Positions 27,190-37,173 of a stretch of DNA of 64,000 bases are shown here, piece after piece; the first letter of the stretch is position 1; each line of letters starts with the position of its first letter. Origin of the DNA: Corynebacterium lactis (lineage in GTDB: Bacteria > Actinomycetota > Actinomycetes > Mycobacteriales > Mycobacteriaceae). A program made the translations under genes and the position numbers. Where the stretch lies: NCBI RefSeq assembly GCF_900519355.1, contig NZ_ULHE01000001.1:124001-188000 (forward strand), written 5' to 3'. The notes under the pieces are model-generated. The model was not told the origin of the DNA. It searched no databases and saw only the letters and a program-made list of their open reading frames with translations.

Positions 27190-28740
27190 CTACTTAGTCC
27201 CTGCGGAGCCGTTCCACAGCTCGACTAGCTTATGGACTCGGTCCTTATTTGCCCTGGCGCCGGGAGCTACCTGGTTGGCCTTGCCATCGGGGGTGCTGGT
27301 GAAGGTGACCTCGGCAAAGTCACCGGTTGAGGAGCCCTCGGAGTCCGCGGAGGTATCGGAGTTGGCACCGCGATGTTCTTGGAGCGTGATTTGGTGGATG
27401 TCGGTATGCAGGAGCTGTCTGATGAGCGGCATAATCTTCGCCCACTGTTCGTCGCTTGCCGACGCATCTCGAGTAGCTAGTTTTTCAGTATCCACACTGA
27501 TAAATACGCGCCCTCGCTTGTTGCCGAAAATCTGGGCTTCGGTGACTGCCGGTTCGTCCAGGATTCCTGCCAACGCGGGCAGGGCCTCAGCCTGGGCAGA
27601 GCGATCGAGACCCGAGACCAGCCAGGAGGTTCCCTTCTTCCAGCATCCGCTCAGCGTGAGCTTATTCTGGGAAAAATCCGGCGTATCCGTTAGCAGCCGA
27701 CGGGAAGGGGAGGGGACTTCTTCGGGGCATCCTGGGTTGTGGCTGGCACCTGTATGTATCTTGAGGATCTTGCGGTCTGCGTCGACGCCAACTCGAACTC
27801 CATTTGTGACACCGGTGGCACTACTACTCATCTGGACGCCGAAGGCGTCGAGCATGTCACGCAGCCGACGTACGTCGTCGGCAAGCGTTGCGGTGCTGAT
27901 CGAAACGGTGCTGCTGCTGATTGTGATTGCCGACCCGGCCACCCTCGCCCCAGCAGTCTCCGCTCCAGCTGATGCGAAGTAGCCGGTGAAAACGTCATCG
28001 ATGGTGGGCACTGAAACCGAGTTCGTGTGGGAGAGTACAGTGCCGGGAATCGCCGTTCGTACTGCGTCGACGGTGCGCGCTGCACCTGCGATGGCTGTAA
28101 CGCTGTCGCCGGATAGCCCGAACATTCTTTCTTCGGCTTCGCCGTAAAAAACCCTGTAGGACTCGGCTGAGTCCGTAACCTGGCCCGGGAGCGCGAGCGA
28201 CGTCGTCACGGGATCGTCGGCTAGGAGCGTCAGCTCGGCGTCGGTGCCCTTGCGGTAGTCGGTCGCCTTTCCTCCCAGTGCTAATACCTGCTTGGTGGCG
28301 CCCTGTGGCAGCGCATGGCCGAATTGCTTCAGTGCCGGAGCGTCGAGGTTGGACCACTGGCTGAGCTGCAATTCGCTACGCCCCTGGCCGTTGGGCCAGG
28401 ACAGTCTGACTTCCCATGGCTTTTCCTTGCGGTCGCGTAGGAAACCGCGCAGCGAGTCCACGCTGCTCATGGCGTCGTTGTAGGTGGCAGTTTCGGCCAC
28501 TAGCCGGGGGTACGACGAGAGTCCTCCTCCCATCGTCACTTTCTGGTAGGTCGAAGAGGTCAGGAGATCATTGTTGTCCGCCCACTGACGCAGCGTATTT
28601 CGCTCCGGAACGAGGCCGCAGCCTGCAAGAAAAGCTGTCGATGCTGCTACGCAACCGATGCAGACGGCCTTCGTCGCAGCCCCAGCGACGCTGTGGATAA
28701 TTTTGCCGAACATAGTGCTCATTAAACCTTGTTTAAACAC
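27190..28740 (-). CDS. Large putative lipoprotein, function unknown
   Basis: A 516-residue protein with an N-terminal signal segment ending in a lipobox (FLAGC, Cys41 from the first ATG), so it is probably anchored on the outer face of the membrane. ATGs at 28722 and 28713 are equally possible starts. The mature part is Ser/Thr/Ala-rich without membrane helices or a domain I recognise. The gene begins next to the divergent menC and ends 10 bp before menB, so it sits inside the menaquinone genes. It holds two 11-mer copies in opposite orientations (27454 and 27876). Confidence 0.72.
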   Translation of the reverse strand: MFKQGLMSTMFGKIIHSVAGAATKAVCIGCVAASTAFLAGCGLVPERNTLRQWADNNDLLTSSTYQKVTMGGGLSSYPRLVAETATYNDAMSSVDSLRGFLRDRKEKPWEVRLSWPNGQGRSELQLSQWSNLDAPALKQFGHALPQGATKQVLALGGKATDYRKGTDAELTLLADDPVTTSLALPGQVTDSAESYRVFYGEAEERMFGLSGDSVTAIAGAARTVDAVRTAIPGTVLSHTNSVSVPTIDDVFTGYFASAGAETAGARVAGSAITISSSTVSISTATLADDVRRLRDMLDAFGVQMSSSATGVTNGVRVGVDADRKILKIHTGASHNPGCPEEVPSPSRRLLTDTPDFSQNKLTLSGCWKKGTSWLVSGLDRSAQAEALPALAGILDEPAVTEAQIFGNKRGRVFISVDTEKLATRDASASDEQWAKIMPLIRQLLHTDIHQITLQEHRGANSDTSADSEGSSTGDFAEVTFTSTPDGKANQVAPGARANKDRVHKLVELWNGSAGTK

Positions 28741-28807
28741 GGGCCGTGTCAGACACCGCGTGAAAAACGGACCGTGTCCGCCGCCGGCTGGGGGCTACTG
28801 TGAAGGC

Positions 28808-29839
28808 ATGCCAGAAACTGCCCAGCCACAGTCGCAGCCGTCGCCTCTCCCTCCTCTCGATGACATCCTCGCCCGCGCGCACGTCGTCGCGCTGCCGATG
28901 GCGGTGAAGTTCCGCGGGGTCACCACCCGCGAGGCTCTGCTCATCGACGGCCCCGCCGGCTGGGGCGAATTCGCGCCCTTCCTCGAATACGATGCGCGCG
29001 AATCCTCCGCCTGGCTGCGCTCGGCCCTCGAGTGCGCCTGGGTGGGCCTGCCCGCGCCGCGCCGAGAATCCGTCGAGGTCAACGCGACCATCCCGGCGGT
29101 TGCGGCCGTGGAGGTGGCTGGCGTCGTCAAGCGGTATCCGGGGTGTCGCACCTTCAAGGTCAAGGTTGCGGAGGCCGGCCAGTCGCTTGCCGACGACATC
29201 GCCCGCGTCGAAGCTGTCCGCGCGGCGGTGCGGAAACTTTACGGTTTCGAGCCGCGGGTGCGCGTGGATGCGAACCGCGGCTGGAGCGTCGATCAGGCCA
29301 TCGCGGCGGCACACGCGCTGGGGGAGCTGGAGTACATGGAGCAGCCGGTGGCTTCGGTGGCGGAGCTGCGGCGGGTCCGCGACGCGGTGGGGGACTTCTG
29401 CCGGGTGGCGGCCGATGAGTCGATTCGCAAGGCCGAGGACCCGTACCTGGTGGCGAGGGAGGGGGCGGCGGATGTTGGCGTGATGAAGGTCGCACCGCTG
29501 GGTGGCCCGCGGCGGCTGTTGCGCCTGGCCGACGAATTGGCCCTGGACGTGACGGTGGCCAGCGCGCTGGACACGGGGGTCGGCATCGCAGCGGGGCTTT
29601 TCACGGTGGCGGCGCTGCCCGCGACCGAGTCACAGCCGGAGCCCGCGGCGGCGGGGCTCGCGACGTCCTCGCTGTTCATTGAGGACGTTATCGAGCCGCG
29701 GCCGCTGGTGGACGGGCGCCTGCCCGTGACCAATCCGGCGCCGGACCCCGCGCGCTTGGAGGGCCTTGTGGCAAGTGGGCAGCGCCGCGACTGGTGGTTC
29801 GAGCGGGTGCGCCGGGCGTACGGGTTTCTCGCGGGCTGA
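28808..29839 (+). CDS. menC: o-Succinylbenzoate synthase
   Basis: Enolase-superfamily dehydratase that makes o-succinylbenzoate from SHCHC. The K-x-K base motif is FKVKVAE (Lys117/Lys119), metal ligands appear in RVDANRGW (Asp154), in MEQPV and in AADES, and the second lysine in MKVAPLGG. ATG 28808 gives 343 residues; the frame is open upstream but that part overlaps the divergent lipoprotein gene. One 11-mer is at 29185. Confidence 0.92.
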   Translation: MPETAQPQSQPSPLPPLDDILARAHVVALPMAVKFRGVTTREALLIDGPAGWGEFAPFLEYDARESSAWLRSALECAWVGLPAPRRESVEVNATIPAVAAVEVAGVVKRYPGCRTFKVKVAEAGQSLADDIARVEAVRAAVRKLYGFEPRVRVDANRGWSVDQAIAAAHALGELEYMEQPVASVAELRRVRDAVGDFCRVAADESIRKAEDPYLVAREGAADVGVMKVAPLGGPRRLLRLADELALDVTVASALDTGVGIAAGLFTVAALPATESQPEPAAAGLATSSLFIEDVIEPRPLVDGRLPVTNPAPDPARLEGLVASGQRRDWWFERVRRAYGFLAG

Positions 29840-30003
29840 GACTGTAACCTGCTGAGCCTCCAACCTGCTGGTCCAGCCGACAAGCCGGACCCAAGGGCTC
29901 CAATCTGAAAAAATTTCGCTAAGGGTTCCCTAAAATTGCCCAATAGTTTAAAGTTTGCATTAGTATGCAACAACGGAACTATTGGGCGGAAGGGGTGCCT
30001 GCC

Positions 30004-31368
30004 ATGCTGGACGTCCTCGGCAACGAGACCTTCCGAAAGCTTTTCGGGGCCCAGGTCATCGCACTTATCGGGACGGGCTTACTCACGGTGGCCCTCGGAC
30101 TGCTGGCCTACGACATCGCCGGTGACCAGGCTGGCAGTGTCCTCGGCACTGCGCTGACCGTGAAGATGGTCGCCTACGTGGCCCTGTCCCCGGCCATCGC
30201 GGCCGCAGCCGCGCACATTTCCCGCAAGCCGCTTTTGATCGGCGCCGACCTGGTTCGCATGGCCGTCGCCGCCTGCCTGCCCTTCGTTACGGAGGCCTGG
30301 CACATTTATGCGCTCATATTCGTGTTGCAGACTGCGTCCGCCACTTTCACCCCGGCGTTCCAAGCGCTGATTCCCTCCGTTCTGCCCCGCGAGTCCGACT
30401 ACACCAAGGCGCTCTCGCTTTCCCGGCTCGCCTACGACCTGGAATCCGTCGTCAGCCCCATGCTCGCCGCAGCCCTGCTGACGGTGATGAGTTTCCGCAA
30501 CCTCTTTCTCGGCACAGTCATCGGCTTCGTGGCCTCGGCGACGCTTGTGTTCCTCGCCTTGCCCCGCACGCGCAGTATCGGCGTCCCGACTCGGACCAGC
30601 GCCGCGGAGGCCGAGACCTCCTTCGTCGAGCGCCTGACCTCCGGTGCTCGCGCCATGTTCCGCGACCAGGCGCTCCGTGGCCTGCAGGGGATTAACCTCG
30701 CGGTCGCGGCGGCGCAGGCCATGGTGATTGTCAACACGGTTGTCCTCGTCCGCGCCTACCTGGGCCGCTCCCAGTCGGATGTCGCGATACTTCTCGGCGC
30801 GTTCGGCGCGGGGTCGATGTTGGTCGCACTGGTGATGCCCCGGCTATCACGCCGCATCTCCGACACCCGGCTGATGCTCGTCGGCGCCGCCGCCGCGATG
30901 GCGCTGCTGGCTGTGCTCTCCCTCTCCCTCCCCCTGCTTGGCTCTGCCCCGCTTGCCGACGCCCCCTCCAACCATCCCCTCACCTGGGCCGCGTTCCTGG
31001 CGCTGTGGCTTTTCCTTGGGGCCTCGGTATCGCTGATGCTCACCCCGTCGTCGAAGCTGATTGCCAGCGTCGGCAGCGAATCCCAGCGCCCGGCTCTGTT
31101 CGCGGCGCAGTTTTCCCTGTCGCATGCGTGTTTTCTCATTACCTTCCCGCTGGCGGGCGTGGCGGGGTCGTCGCTGGGGCTGCCCGCGACGTCGGCGGCG
31201 CTTGCGGGCGTCGGCACGCTCGGGGTGGCGCTGGCGACGTGGAATTGGCGGCCCCACCTTTCGCGCTGGCTTCCGCGCGGGATTCCGCACTCGATGGAAT
31301 TTTCCAGGATTGTGGAGGAAGTAGCGCCAAAAACCGGGTTACTTCCTCCGAAATCCTGGAAAAATTAG
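30004..31368 (+). CDS. Major facilitator superfamily transporter
   Basis: A 454-residue membrane protein with about 12 helices in two halves, in the style of MFS efflux proteins: FRKLFGAQVIALIGTGLLTVALG at the start and a central charged loop. The substrate is unknown. I prefer ATG 30004, preceded by GGAAGGGG, over ATG 29965, which lacks a ribosome-binding site. Its final codons (EFSRIVEEVAPKTGLLPPKSWKN) are encoded within a large hairpin, see 31298-31366. The 11-mer is at 30951. menD starts 22 bp downstream. Confidence 0.82.
   Translation: MLDVLGNETFRKLFGAQVIALIGTGLLTVALGLLAYDIAGDQAGSVLGTALTVKMVAYVALSPAIAAAAAHISRKPLLIGADLVRMAVAACLPFVTEAWHIYALIFVLQTASATFTPAFQALIPSVLPRESDYTKALSLSRLAYDLESVVSPMLAAALLTVMSFRNLFLGTVIGFVASATLVFLALPRTRSIGVPTRTSAAEAETSFVERLTSGARAMFRDQALRGLQGINLAVAAAQAMVIVNTVVLVRAYLGRSQSDVAILLGAFGAGSMLVALVMPRLSRRISDTRLMLVGAAAAMALLAVLSLSLPLLGSAPLADAPSNHPLTWAAFLALWLFLGASVSLMLTPSSKLIASVGSESQRPALFAAQFSLSHACFLITFPLAGVAGSSLGLPATSAALAGVGTLGVALATWNWRPHLSRWLPRGIPHSMEFSRIVEEVAPKTGLLPPKSWKN
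31298..31366 (+). terminator. Long inverted repeat spanning the 3' end of the MFS gene
   Basis: Arms beginning AATTTTCCAGGATT at 31298 and ending AATCCTGGAAAAATT at 31366 pair over about 25 bases, with GGAGGAAGT/ACTTCCTCC as an inner block and one small bulge, around a loop containing GCGCCAAAAACCGG. It overlaps the last 23 codons of the transporter and ends 24 bp before menD. It could end transcription or protect the 3' end; the T-run is short. Confidence 0.6.
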
Positions 31369-31390
31369 CCGACGCAGTAGCCTATGAACC

Positions 31391-33184
31391 GTGAGTGAAA
31401 ACCAGCAGCAGTCCCCTGAGCAGCCGGCCCAGCAGTTCCCCTCCGAGGTCGCGGCGGGCGTCATCGTCGACGAGTTGATCCGCCTCGGCACCGTCGACGC
31501 CGTGGTGTGCCCGGGCTCGCGCTCTGCACCTCTTGCCCGCGCGCTCGTGCAGGCCGCCGACGCCGGGCGCCTGCGCCTGCATGTGCGTATCGACGAGCGC
31601 AGCGCCGCCTTCCTCGCCCTGGGCCTGGCCTCGCAGACGTCTCGTGTCACGCCGGTCGTGACCACCTCGGGCACGGCGGTGGCGAACCTGGTCCCGGCCA
31701 TGGTGGAGGCCACCATCTCGGGCATCCCGCTGCTGGCCCTGACCGCGGACCGCCCGGCGCACTACCGCGGCACCGGCGCGAACCAGACCATCGTGCAGGA
31801 CCGCCTCTTCGCCGACGCCTCCGTCGCCGAGTTCGACCTGGACGGAACGCGCGAGGTAACCCCGGCCGTGGCTGCGCAGATCCGCGCCCGCGTCGACCGC
31901 CTGGCCGCCGCGATGCTGCCTAGCGCCGTGGGAGCAGGGGCGGCGGGAGGCGCGGGGCACCTCAACGTCCGCTTCATCGAGCCGCTCGTGCCTGACGACG
32001 ACCACGTCGCCGACATTCCCGCGGGCCGCGCAGACGGAGGCCCCTGGACGCGCATCGGCGCAGCGAAGGGTGCCAATTCCGCAAGCTCAGCCCAGGTGGC
32101 AGCCACCCAGGAGGCCGCGACCATCGACCTGTCGCGGCGCACCCTGGTCATCGCGGGCTCCAACGCGCCGCACCTGCCGGAACTCGAGGACGTCCCGACC
32201 ATCGCGGAGCCGAACTCCTACGCGCCTGCGGTCCCGGTGCACCCGCTGGCGGCCGGCACCTTCGCGCAGATTCCGCCGGAGCAGATCGTGCTGGTCGGGC
32301 GGCCGACGCTGCACCGAGGAATCTCGAAGCTGCTGGCGAACCCCGACATCGAGCTGACGGTGGTCTCGCCCGCCGGAAACCGTGGCTCCGGCGCGGAGTT
32401 CCCGGATGTGACGGCCAATGCCCGTGCCGTCGTGAAGCAGATTGCGACGGTGGGGGAGCAGGACCCGCAGTGGCTGAAGATTTGCGAGGCGGCCAGCGAG
32501 CTGGCGGTCAAGGCGGTGCGGGAGACGCTGACCGAGTCCATCGAGGCCGACGAGCCACTGACCGGTTTCCACGTCGCGGCGGCGCTGACGGACAGCCTGC
32601 GCACTGGCGACAACGTGGTGCTGGGCGCGTCCAACCCGGTGCGCGACGCGTCCTACACGGGGCTGCCCTTCCCGGGCGTGAACACCTACGCGGGCCGGGG
32701 AGCTGCGGGGATCGACGGCACGGTCGCCACCGCAATCGGCATCGCGCTGGCCTCGGACCGCGTGCATAATGACGAGATTCGCCCGCCGCGGACACTCGCC
32801 CTGATGGGCGATCTTGCCTTCCAGCATGACTCGGCGGCGCTGGCCATCGGGCCGGGGGAGCCGCGGCCGGAGAACCTCACCATCGTGGTCGCCAACGACG
32901 GCGGCGGCGGCATCTTCGAGACCCTGGAGGCCGGGTCGCCCGCGCTGCGGGGAAACTTCGAGCGCATCTTCGGCACGCCGCAGGATGTGGACTTTTCCGC
33001 GCTGTGCGACGCCTACGGGGTCGGCTACACGCGGGTCGACGCGCTGCCGGACCTTCTGGCGGAGCTGCACCCCGACACCGACGTCGACGGTATCCGCGTG
33101 ATCGAGGTGACCACCTCGCGGGCTCCTCGCAGGCAGTTGCATGCGAAACTGTCCTACAATTCCCAGCTGGATAACCCCAGCTAG
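31391..33184 (+). CDS. menD: 2-succinyl-5-enolpyruvyl-6-hydroxy-3-cyclohexene-1-carboxylate synthase
   Basis: Thiamine-diphosphate enzyme that makes the first committed intermediate (SEPHCHC) from isochorismate and 2-oxoglutarate. VVCPGSRSAPLA and RIDERSAAFLALGLA (catalytic Glu) lie near the N-terminus. The ThDP/Mg motif starts with GDLAFQHDSAAL and ends with VVANDGGGGIFETLE near residues 475-520. The start is GTG 31391 and 597 residues is slightly long because of an Ala/Ser-rich linker near 180-235. DUF3592, mgtA-like and menG genes follow on the same strand. Confidence 0.93.
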   Translation: MSENQQQSPEQPAQQFPSEVAAGVIVDELIRLGTVDAVVCPGSRSAPLARALVQAADAGRLRLHVRIDERSAAFLALGLASQTSRVTPVVTTSGTAVANLVPAMVEATISGIPLLALTADRPAHYRGTGANQTIVQDRLFADASVAEFDLDGTREVTPAVAAQIRARVDRLAAAMLPSAVGAGAAGGAGHLNVRFIEPLVPDDDHVADIPAGRADGGPWTRIGAAKGANSASSAQVAATQEAATIDLSRRTLVIAGSNAPHLPELEDVPTIAEPNSYAPAVPVHPLAAGTFAQIPPEQIVLVGRPTLHRGISKLLANPDIELTVVSPAGNRGSGAEFPDVTANARAVVKQIATVGEQDPQWLKICEAASELAVKAVRETLTESIEADEPLTGFHVAAALTDSLRTGDNVVLGASNPVRDASYTGLPFPGVNTYAGRGAAGIDGTVATAIGIALASDRVHNDEIRPPRTLALMGDLAFQHDSAALAIGPGEPRPENLTIVVANDGGGGIFETLEAGSPALRGNFERIFGTPQDVDFSALCDAYGVGYTRVDALPDLLAELHPDTDVDGIRVIEVTTSRAPRRQLHAKLSYNSQLDNPS

Positions 33185-33256
33185 TGGCGGAGCTTTCGGC
33201 GGCTCGTTGCCGACCAGGGGCTAAAGGTAGCTAAAGGAAAAAGAAGGGAGGAAAGC

Positions 33257-33751
33257 ATGCCGACGCGAAGAATATCGCTGGCCAATTGGCCACGGCGCCT
33301 GCGCCAGCTCTTGCTCTTCCTCCTGACGTGCCTGCTTGTCTCCTGTGCTGGGATGGTCGTCGGCAGTTGGCTGAATGACCGTGCGATCAACGCCAACAGG
33401 GGAGAGGCGGTTGCCAACGTCCGCTCTGTGGAGGTCATGCGCACCACCGTGGACTTCGTCGACGGCAACGGCGATTTCCAGTCCCCGCCGACGGGACTGC
33501 TCTACCCGGTCGGGCTGGAGGAGGGCCAGCGCGTCCGCGTCGAGTACAACCGGGCGGACCCGAACGTGGTGCGCGTGGCCGGCCGCGCCTGGACCCTGTC
33601 GATCATCCCGGCTGCCAGCATCGCCTTTGTCGGGCTGATTGTCGCGGCGCCGCTGTGGTGGATCTCGGTACGCGCAACCTCGCGTTCACAAAGAACTTCC
33701 CGAAAGGTAAACGACGGGTCACCGGAGCTTAGAAACGAGTTGGAAAACTAG
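33257..33751 (+). CDS. DUF3592 family membrane protein
   Basis: A 164-residue protein with a membrane helix near residues 16-36, an extracytoplasmic beta-rich domain (RGEAVANVRSVEVMRTTVDF through RVRVEYNRADPNVVRVAGR) and a second helix near 115-135. This is the two-helix topology of DUF3592. Between menD and the mannosyltransferase, only 4 bp before the latter, it is probably co-transcribed with them. No biochemical role is known. Confidence 0.75.
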   Translation: MPTRRISLANWPRRLRQLLLFLLTCLLVSCAGMVVGSWLNDRAINANRGEAVANVRSVEVMRTTVDFVDGNGDFQSPPTGLLYPVGLEEGQRVRVEYNRADPNVVRVAGRAWTLSIIPAASIAFVGLIVAAPLWWISVRATSRSQRTSRKVNDGSPELRNELEN

Positions 33752-33755
33752 CACT

Positions 33756-34940
33756 ATGCGCGTTGCCATCATTGCCGAGAGTTTCCTGCCGAACATCAAC
33801 GGAGTGACAAACTCCGTGCTCAGGGTGTTGGAGCACTTGCGCGAGCAGGGCCACGAGGCCCTGGTCATCGCGCCGGGCGCCCGCGATTGGCAGGAGGAGG
33901 CCGAGTTCTACTGCGGTTTCCGCATCGAGCGCGTGCCCACGGTGATGGTGCCCCTGATTGACTCCCTGCCCATCGGCGTCCCACACGGCAAGGTCGCTGT
34001 GGCGTTGGCGAAGTTCAAGCCGGACGTCGTACACCTGGCCTCTCCCTTCGTCCTCGGCGGTGCGGGCGCGCTGACGGCGAAGGCGCTGGGTATCCCGGCG
34101 GTGGCCGTCTACCAGACAGACGTGGCGGGTTTCGCCAAGAACTACAAGCTCGCGGGTCTGTCCACTGCCGCGTGGTCGTGGACCCGCGTCATCCACAACG
34201 CCTGCGCCCGGACGCTCGCGCCCTCCTCTCCGACCATTGAGGACCTTCGACATCACAAGATTCGCGACGTCTACCGCTGGGGCCGTGGCGTCGACGCGGT
34301 GCGGTTCACGCCCGCAAAGCGCAGCGGCGAGCTCCGCCGAAAGTGGAGCCCGGAGGGCAAGTTCATCGTCGGCTACGTCGGCCGCCTGGCCGCGGAGAAG
34401 TCGGTGGAGCGCCTGGCTGTGCTGCGCCACCGCAGCGACATCCAGCTGGTCATCGTCGGCGATGGCCCGGAGCGCGATCGCCTGGAGAAGTTGATGCCGA
34501 ACGCCGTCTTCACCGGCCAGCTAACCGGCGACGATCTCGCCGAGGCCTTCGCCAGCCTGGACGTCTTCGTCCACACCGGTGACTTCGAGACCTTCTGTCA
34601 GGCCGTCCAGGAGGCCCACGCCTCGGGTGTCCCGGCCATCGCCCCGCGCGCTGGTGGCCCGCGCGACCTCATCGCCGACGGAACCAACGGCTACCTGCTG
34701 GCCCCGGAGTCCTTCACCCGGGATCTCCCCGCCGCCGTGGACTCCCTCCTGCTTGCCGACGATGTCCTTGCCCGCAAGCAACTGCGGGAACGCTGCCGCG
34801 CCACGGTGGCTGAGCGCACCTGGTCCGCACTGTGCGCCGACCTGGTTCGCCACTACGAGGCCGTCTCAGGCGTGTCCTCCAGCGTGTCCTCTAGAGAGTC
34901 GGCGCAGCCCGCATCCGCGGCGCAGCAGTCCGTCGCGTAA
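33756..34940 (+). CDS. mgtA: GT4-family glycosyltransferase, MgtA-like alpha-mannosyltransferase
   Basis: A 394-residue GT-B glycosyltransferase. The N-terminal domain starts [21 protein letters not shown]. The C-terminal nucleotide-sugar domain has [16 protein letters not shown] and the E-x7-E motif in [17 protein letters not shown]. In corynebacteria and mycobacteria the enzyme next to menG transfers mannose from GDP-mannose to a lipid carrier for lipoglycan synthesis; the same neighbourhood here supports that role, but substrate is inferred. A Ser/Ala-rich tail closes the protein. One 11-mer is at 34751. Confidence 0.8.
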   Translation: MRVAIIAESFLPNINGVTNSVLRVLEHLREQGHEALVIAPGARDWQEEAEFYCGFRIERVPTVMVPLIDSLPIGVPHGKVAVALAKFKPDVVHLASPFVLGGAGALTAKALGIPAVAVYQTDVAGFAKNYKLAGLSTAAWSWTRVIHNACARTLAPSSPTIEDLRHHKIRDVYRWGRGVDAVRFTPAKRSGELRRKWSPEGKFIVGYVGRLAAEKSVERLAVLRHRSDIQLVIVGDGPERDRLEKLMPNAVFTGQLTGDDLAEAFASLDVFVHTGDFETFCQAVQEAHASGVPAIAPRAGGPRDLIADGTNGYLLAPESFTRDLPAAVDSLLLADDVLARKQLRERCRATVAERTWSALCADLVRHYEAVSGVSSSVSSRESAQPASAAQQSVA

Positions 34941-34950
34941 TCTGGAATTC

Positions 34951-35640
34951 GTGTCTAGGGCTGATCTCACCAAGAATCCACACGATGTCGCGTCGATGTT
35001 CGACGGCGTGGGCAAGAATTACGACATCACCAATACCGTCCTGACCGGCGGCATTGATCACTACTGGCGCGTGCGCACCGCCAAGCGTCTGAATCTTCAG
35101 CCCGGCCAGAAGGTCCTCGACCTGGCAGCTGGCACCGCGGTGTCCACCGTCGAGCTGACCAAGTCCGGCGCCTACGTCGTCGCCTGCGACTTCTCTCGCG
35201 GGATGCTTAAGGCCGGCGCCCACCGTGACGTGCCGAAGGTCTGCGGCGACGGAATGCAGCTGCCCTTCCCGGACAACACCTTCGACGCCGTGACCATCAG
35301 CTTCGGCCTGCGCAACATCGTCGACTACAAGGCGGGCCTGGCGGAGCTCGCGCGCGTGACCAAGCCCGGCGGCCAGCTGACCGTCTGCGAGTTCTCCACC
35401 CCGGTCGTGCCGGTGTTCAGCACCTTCTACAAGGAGTACCTGATGAAGGCGCTGCCGAGGATCGCCAAGGTGGTCTCCTCGAACCCGGAGGCCTACGTCT
35501 ACCTCGCCGAATCTATCCGCGCCTGGCCGGACCAGGCGCAGCTCGCCCGCGACATCAACGCCTCCGGCTGGGTCGACGCGGGCTGGCAGAACCTTACCTT
35601 CGGCATCGCGGCCCTGCACTCGGCGATCAAGCCGGCCTAG
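34951..35640 (+). CDS. menG: Demethylmenaquinone methyltransferase
   Basis: SAM-dependent C-methyltransferase for the last ring step of menaquinone. The start is GTG 34951, where the family N-terminus ([18 protein letters not shown]) begins, 10 bp after the mannosyltransferase stop; the frame stays open upstream but overlaps that gene. The SAM motif is [17 protein letters not shown], and [13 protein letters not shown] plus the [12 protein letters not shown] strand are typical of UbiE/MenG. The product is 229 residues. Confidence 0.93.
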   Translation: MSRADLTKNPHDVASMFDGVGKNYDITNTVLTGGIDHYWRVRTAKRLNLQPGQKVLDLAAGTAVSTVELTKSGAYVVACDFSRGMLKAGAHRDVPKVCGDGMQLPFPDNTFDAVTISFGLRNIVDYKAGLAELARVTKPGGQLTVCEFSTPVVPVFSTFYKEYLMKALPRIAKVVSSNPEAYVYLAESIRAWPDQAQLARDINASGWVDAGWQNLTFGIAALHSAIKPA

Positions 35641-35650
35641 TTACCCTGCG

Positions 35651-37053
35651 TCAGGACCAGGGCTGCCGGCCCGCGATCCGGTCGAATCCGATGGCGCCCC
35701 GGCCGGCCGCGCGCCACAACCTCGCCACCACGTCCCGGTCCTCCTCCGTGACCAGGTTGCCCATCAGCGCGCGGCAACCCCCACTCAGCGGCTCACCCCA
35801 GGGCGCCCCGATCGTCAGCGGACCCAATGCGGGAAGGAACTTGGGGTAGGTCAGCGCCAGCGCCAGCTTCCTGGCCAGCGAGAACCCCGCTCCGTAATGG
35901 TCCCGCAGCATCTGCGGCCACGCGTGGGCCAGTCCGTCGCGGCCCGCACCGACCGCGCCAATGAGCCCGACCGCCAGCCGAGCGGACTCCATCCCGTAGT
36001 CGATGCCCTCGCCGTTTAAGGGGTTGACCAGGCACGCCGCGTCGCCCAACAGGGCCCAGTTGGCGCCCGACACGTTCGACACCGCGCCGCCCATCGGCAG
36101 CAGCGCCGAGGTCACCCGCTCCGGCTCGCCCATCGACCATTGCTGACGCACCTGCCCGTGGTAGTCGCGCAGCAACTTCTTCACGTTCGCGCGCGCGGGC
36201 CGCGACGCCGTCGCCAGCGCGCCACACCCCAGGTTCGCGCGGCCGTCGCCAAGCGGGAAGATCCAGCCGTAGCCCGGGTGCGTCTGCCCGTCTGCGCCCC
36301 GCAGCTCCAGGTGCGAGTGAATCCACTGGTCATCTGCGCCCGCGGCGGCGTCGGCACGCACATCCACGTAGGAGCGCGCAGCCACGCCGAAGACGCTGTC
36401 GCGGTGCCAGGTCCGCCCCAGCTGCTTGCCGACGACGCTTCGAACGCCGTCGGCCACCAGCAGCCAGCGGGTGCGGATACGGTGCGTCGTGGCGCCCGAC
36501 TTTGCGGGGCCGTTTTTCACGATCACCCCGGTCACCCCGGCGACACCGCCACCGATGTCGCCGCGCTCGACCTTCGCGACGGGAGTCCCGTCGAAGACCT
36601 GGGCTCCGGCCTCGCGGGCGGCATCTAGGAGGAAGGCGTCCAACTCGGTGCGCGGCATTGCCGAGCCCACCGCGGGGAAGGGGCTGGCGCTGCCCTCACC
36701 ATAGCTGCCGCTACCCGGCCATGGCGCGGTAATCGAGCCACCGAAACCGTGCAGCTTCAGCCCGCGGTTGCGGGTGCGCCCGAGGATGGCGTCGGCAAGC
36801 CCGAGGCGGGCCAGTTCGGCGATGGCGCGCGGCGTGAGGCCGTCCCCGCAGGTCTTGTCGCGGGGAAAGCGCTGGGAGTCGACGAGGACCACGTCGAAGC
36901 CGCGCGGGCGGCATGGATGGCGGCGGCCGAACCGGTGGGGCCACCGCCGACGATGAGGATTTCGGCGGAATCGGGCAGCGGGGACGCGGAGGCGGGCTGG
37001 GCGCCTTCGTCGGATGCGGGGGAGTGCGCGCGCTCATTCGGGCTCGACAACAT
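35651..37053 (-). pseudogene. menJ: Geranylgeranyl reductase-family flavoprotein (MenJ-like), frameshifted as read
   Basis: FAD-dependent reductase expected to saturate one isoprene unit of menaquinone. From ATG 37053 the first frame gives the FAD-binding EILIVGGGPTGSAAAIHAARA. The rest (VLVDSQRFPRDKTCGDGLTPRAI and on, with LLGDAACLVNPLNGEGIDYGMES) is in another frame up to 35651. The frames join near 36901, where a run of three G on the minus strand seems to have become two. The long downstream frame alone would lack the dinucleotide-binding motif. Restoring one base gives a normal full-length protein, so a sequence error is likely. It is convergent with menG. Motif copies lie at 36424 and 36790. 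Confidence 0.85.
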
Positions 37054-37173
37054 TGTCCCAGCGTATAACGCGCGCTTATCGAATATGGGAACTGGCCCCA
37101 TTGCAACTATGCTCGTAGGGTATGTTCATTTAGCAGATTCTTATCATTTAGACGTGAGTTAGGCAGGACTCGA

